Below, one piece after another: positions 62,561 to 64,000 of a DNA stretch of 64,000 nt. Both the position numbers and the translations under genes were made by a program. A model generated the notes under the pieces. That model saw only the letters and a list, made by a program, of their open reading frames with translations, ran no database searches and had not been told where the DNA came from. The first letter of the stretch is position 1; each line of letters begins with the position of its first letter. The DNA comes from Pardosa pseudoannulata (taxonomy: Eukaryota; Arthropoda; Arachnida; Araneae; Lycosidae): assembly GCA_032207245.1 (NCBI GenBank), contig CM063503.1, positions 59,444,817 through 59,508,816 of the forward strand. The letters run 5' to 3'.

Positions 62561-63987
62561 ATATATTATCAAAATTGATAAAATTATCCCAAAAGTCAGA
62601 GAAGAAAAAAATATTGAAGGCTAGAAAATTTTAAAATACTAACAAAGCAAAATACGGAATAGAAAGCACTTGCTAACAAAATGTAAACTTTGAATATCAT
62701 GAACTTGACATCACAACCAATCACAGAGCATTTTGAAGTCACATGGTTTTCTCTTAACATTAAAATTAATTTTTTAAATAATGGACCCATTTTTTACATT
62801 TTTGAGAACATTTTTGGAATTAACAAGTCTGGAATTATCAGAAAAATATTAAGTTGTTCCATTCCCCCACATGTGCAAATTCCTCAATCTAATTCCTAGC
62901 AAAGGATATTAATACAAACATTCACTGGAAAAGAAATCCTACAAAACTAAAATGTATAGCATACTATTAATCGTTATGAAAATTCCCATTTTAATCTCAT
63001 TTAATTAAATATTCTCAGAAGGGTTAGTAAAAGTACAAAAGGGATATTAAAGGAAAGCTATAATTACCCCTTGGTACCATTTGAGTTAGAGTCCCCCATT
63101 TTGCCTTATGCCATTGGAAGGAAGTACATACACAGTTACAGATGTAGCTGAATTTATAAGTCAAAGCACAACTCTATTTATTTACTATTTTGTCCAATGA
63201 TATAATTCTAGTGGATTTTTATTAAATCCATACAAAATATACATATATCACACTCCAATAGTTTTTAACAATAGCTATAAATTTTATTGCAATTTCTGTA
63301 AAATTAGTCTACTCCACAATACTGTTTATGAAATCATCTTCTATGAAAAGTTTAGAACAGTGAAGTGAATTTATACTTTTTGCAAAAGAAAGAAGCAGTA
63401 AGTTTTCAAGGAGTGATTCTGAGAAAATCATTAAAATTGTTTGAAGCAGACATATAATTTTGAGTTAATACTAACATTTATAATCAACAATATTATTTTA
63501 TTATTTCAATCAGAAAGAAAGAACTTGAAACTATACAGTCACATAATTTATCTCATTCTTATTCAAATTTTAAAACAGTTCTTTTGAAGTTTTTAAATCT
63601 AAACCCCTAAAAATACAATTAATTTAATATTTAAAAGTTTTGTAATTTATTAGGAAATAAATTAAACTTTGTAGAACATTAAAAACATATCTATAGAAAA
63701 ATACGAAAAATAAAATAATAAAATAATAGTGAAGGAAACATTTGAAGGAGGGGAAATGATACTAAGAACTTGGCTTACTTTAACATAAACACCTGTATCA
63801 TTCCTTTCTCTAACATCCAACTTCTTTTTTGGATCTGGTGAGAGTAAATCTCGTACATTTTCCTGATAAATCTCAAGATAAGATGCTGATACAAGAAACT
63901 GTGTATTTTCAGAGCGAGCAATATGGCTGAAGATATGTTTGAAGGAGTTTGGTATGACACCTTCATGCTCAGGATCTCCAATATTAC
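45309..63987 (-). CDS. KIF3B: Kinesin-II heavy chain, KIF3B/KIF3C class, copy B (3' part with stop)
   Basis: Fourteen exons (join of 45309-45435, 46258-46320, 47325-47455, 48531-48644, 49481-49588, 52828-53066, 54461-54565, 55629-55721, 55804-55984, 57374-57469, 57646-57866, 58371-58533, 59113-59192, 63779-63987) give residues 105-747. The motor is as in copy A. The stalk contains the kinesin-II hallmarks [13 protein letters not shown] and [19 protein letters not shown], and the tail has [15 protein letters not shown] and PRGLVPK close to the end, the pattern that ends KIF3B. Thirteen extra residues follow PRGLVPK before the TGA. Exon 48531-48644 is one base short, so as written the frame breaks there. 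The first exons lie right of the window. Either the second allele of copy A or a real duplicate. Confidence 0.85.
46258..46320 (-). CDS. KIF3B: Kinesin copy B exon, residues 685-706 (tail)
   Basis: Short 63-base exon coding [20 protein letters not shown], a Ser/Arg-rich low-complexity tail like the serine-rich end of KIF3B. Acceptor tttaatag, donor gtaagt; phases fit both sides. Confidence 0.78.
46965..47007. repeat. (AAT)n-(ATT)n inverted microsatellite in kinesin intron
   Basis: Four or so AAT units followed by about ten ATT units, which are complementary, so the tract can fold on itself. Confidence 0.92.
47325..47455 (-). CDS. KIF3B: Kinesin copy B exon, residues 642-685 (tail)
   Basis: Codes [20 protein letters not shown], then [20 protein letters not shown]. 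It lines up with KIF3B AENIVLLELDMPSRTT and its following acidic region. Phase 0 entry confirms that the end of the preceding exon must be read in the shifted frame. Confidence 0.85.
48531..48644 (-). pseudogene. KIF3B: Kinesin copy B exon with 1-base frameshift (tail, near residues 603-641)
   Basis: The exon enters in the frame [18 protein letters not shown], matching the KIF3B tail RPLSQHAR region, but that frame meets a TAA about 11 codons before the donor. The last part reads correctly one frame over ([17 protein letters not shown]), which agrees with KIF3B RYRAEN and fits the phase of the next exon. The exon is 114 bases where 115 would keep phase, so one base is missing around 48580-48605. 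It may be an assembly error or a real disabling mutation. Copy A does not reach this exon, so the two cannot be compared. Confidence 0.75.
49481..49588 (-). CDS. KIF3B: Kinesin copy B exon, residues 567-603 (start of tail)
   Basis: Codes [20 protein letters not shown], then [16 protein letters not shown]. It parallels the KIF3B L(I/V)I(E/D)NFIP-EEK block and the following acidic DEEE stretch at the end of the stalk. Confidence 0.88.
50460..51049. other. Intronic sequence with a less AT-rich unassigned patch
   Basis: Bases 50740-50960 have a mixed composition (gaggatcttcttcttggtcc and similar T/C-rich strings) unlike the intron around them. Possibly a repeat copy, but no second copy is visible here. 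Confidence 0.4.
51050..51810. repeat. Diverged tandem repeat, ~145-bp unit, locus 2 (in kinesin intron)
   Basis: Five or so units. The landmark tagagt(g/t)cagat recurs near 51279, 51427, 51596 and 51740 (spacing 144-169). Each unit also carries aactagatgttataatagtc and a form of gctaatcatttttgagttat. It belongs to the same family as 13490-13870. Confidence 0.8.
52328..52365. repeat. Poly-T then poly-A tract in kinesin intron
   Basis: Thirty T followed by eight A, self-complementary at the centre. Confidence 0.92.
52828..53066 (-). CDS. KIF3B: Kinesin copy B exon, residues 488-567 (stalk)
   Basis: Starts [20 protein letters not shown], then the kinesin-II signature [20 protein letters not shown], and ends LTRDIKLT. 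A long amphipathic helix that would pair with the KIF3A stalk. Acceptor aatttcag, donor gtaagt. Confidence 0.9.
53790..53975 (+). mobile_element. Diverged tRNA-derived SINE in kinesin intron
   Basis: ggagttagcatattgtgtca leads to a B-box-like gtttgattccca, and the tail aaaccagtagatagtatgat plus ctaaaaaaacc parallels the tail of the SINE at 36148-36335. Antisense to the gene. Confidence 0.55.
54461..54565 (-). CDS. KIF3B: Kinesin copy B exon, residues 453-487 (stalk)
   Basis: Codes [20 protein letters not shown] and on to RRQELAEQK, strongly matching the KIF3B/KIF3C stalk ([16 protein letters not shown]). This motif separates the gene from KIF3A and KIF17. Acceptor gttctag, donor gtatga, 35 whole codons. 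Confidence 0.9.
55238..55335 (-). mobile_element. SINE tail fragment in kinesin intron
   Basis: On the minus strand, cttattagccctcttgttgt then aaaaagtagactatagcact match the tail of the SINE at 36148-36335. The head is missing. It ends about 90 bases left of the point where copy A/B identity begins. Confidence 0.65.
55629..55721 (-). CDS. KIF3B: Kinesin copy B exon, residues 422-452
   Basis: Copy of 209-301 (coiled coil, [20 protein letters not shown] and on). The matching sequence stops to the left at 55421, where the first base of the window has its partner. Confidence 0.82.
55804..55984 (-). CDS. KIF3B: Kinesin copy B exon, residues 361-421
   Basis: Copy of 384-564. The one base difference I see (GTC versus GTA, Val) is silent, as expected for alleles or a constrained recent duplicate. 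Confidence 0.83.
57374..57469 (-). CDS. KIF3B: Kinesin copy B exon, residues 329-361 (neck linker)
   Basis: Copy of 1955-2050, coding [13 protein letters not shown] and the start of the neck helix. Same GT-AG borders and phases. Confidence 0.9.
57646..57866 (-). CDS. KIF3B: Kinesin copy B exon, residues 256-329
   Basis: Copy of 2227-2447: [48 protein letters not shown]. No amino-acid difference from copy A is visible. Confidence 0.9.
58371..58533 (-). CDS. KIF3B: Kinesin copy B exon, residues 201-255 (switch I and II)
   Basis: Copy of 2953-3115 with Ser225 in place of Thr225. The unusual DLAGREKQ switch II is present here too, so it is not a sequencing error confined to one copy. Confidence 0.9.
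59113..59192 (-). CDS. KIF3B: Kinesin copy B exon, residues 175-201
   Basis: Copy of 3695-3774 ([25 protein letters not shown]). The adjoining (TA)n in the upstream intron is shorter here than in copy A. Confidence 0.88.
59262..59317. repeat. (TA)n microsatellite in kinesin intron, copy B
   Basis: Allelic or paralogous counterpart of 3834-3919, about 30 bases shorter, with a TACATACA interruption near the left end. Confidence 0.95.
61791..62300. other. ~510-base block present only in copy B
   Basis: AT-rich intronic sequence flanked by bases that are contiguous in copy A apart from a short filler (6380-6416). No terminal inverted repeats, poly-A tail or target duplication is visible, so deletion from A is more likely than insertion into B. 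Confidence 0.75.
62484..62568. repeat. (TA)n with TG steps in kinesin intron, copy B
   Basis: Counterpart of 6589-6679, with a TG step near 62497 and a gtgtgtgtgt run near the right end. Confidence 0.95.
63779..63987 (-). CDS. KIF3B: Kinesin copy B exon, residues 105-174
   Basis: Same protein as 7930-8138 of copy A ([26 protein letters not shown]), identical in translation as far as I can read. The window ends 13 bases beyond its acceptor, so earlier exons are off the edge. Confidence 0.9.
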
Positions 63988-64000
63988 CTGTTTTTTTAAT

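Overview
The window is animal nuclear DNA: very AT-rich, intron-rich, full of long (TA)n tracts, and it carries tRNA-derived SINEs, Tc1/mariner-type transposons and a jockey-type retrotransposon remnant. The SINE style, the dinucleotide arrays and the repeat content suggest a mollusc, possibly a coleoid cephalopod. That assignment rests on general resemblance and is only moderately secure.

The one cellular gene I can support is a kinesin-II heavy chain of the KIF3B/KIF3C class, read on the minus strand. It appears twice. Copy A (209-13008) has the start codon and eleven exons, running from a three-codon first coding exon through the motor domain to the start of the stalk, then leaves the window on the left. 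Copy B (45309-63987) repeats the part of the gene from loop 'EGNIGD' onward and continues through stalk and tail to the stop codon, then leaves the window on the right. Positions 1-8150 and 55421-64000 are nearly identical in exons and introns. They differ by scattered substitutions, different (TA)n lengths, a block of about 510 bases present only in B and a poly-T tract present only in A. A 100-N scaffold gap (38460-38559) lies between them. Joining A exons 1-4 to B exons 5-18, with one missing base allowed for in exon 15, gives a 747-residue protein. That is the length I recall for vertebrate KIF3B. The most economical reading is one gene seen twice because two haplotypes were placed in tandem; a real recent duplication cannot be excluded.

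Layout: 1-13008, kinesin copy A. 13009-22256, AT-rich non-coding DNA with a diverged ~145-bp tandem repeat, a truncated SINE and a ~1.1 kb direct duplication. 22257-25775, one (TA)n region split by two different Tc1/mariner-superfamily elements (a Tc1-like one on plus, a more decayed DDE one on minus). 25776-34610, repeat-derived DNA with a jockey-type reverse transcriptase fragment (minus) and diverged tandem units. 34611-36420, a degenerate palindromic ATCGAT-rich minisatellite holding two SINEs of one family. 36420-45308, non-coding on both sides of the gap. 45309-64000, kinesin copy B, with a second locus of the ~145-bp repeat inside one of its introns.

The kinesin would pair with a KIF3A-type heavy chain and KAP to form heterotrimeric kinesin-II, the anterograde intraflagellar transport motor. 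Its nucleotide-binding motifs are recognisable, but several residues differ from the usual kinesin-II consensus (DLAGRE instead of DLAGSE, GAGKT instead of GTGKT, an altered loop L11). I therefore call it KIF3B-like rather than a certain orthologue.
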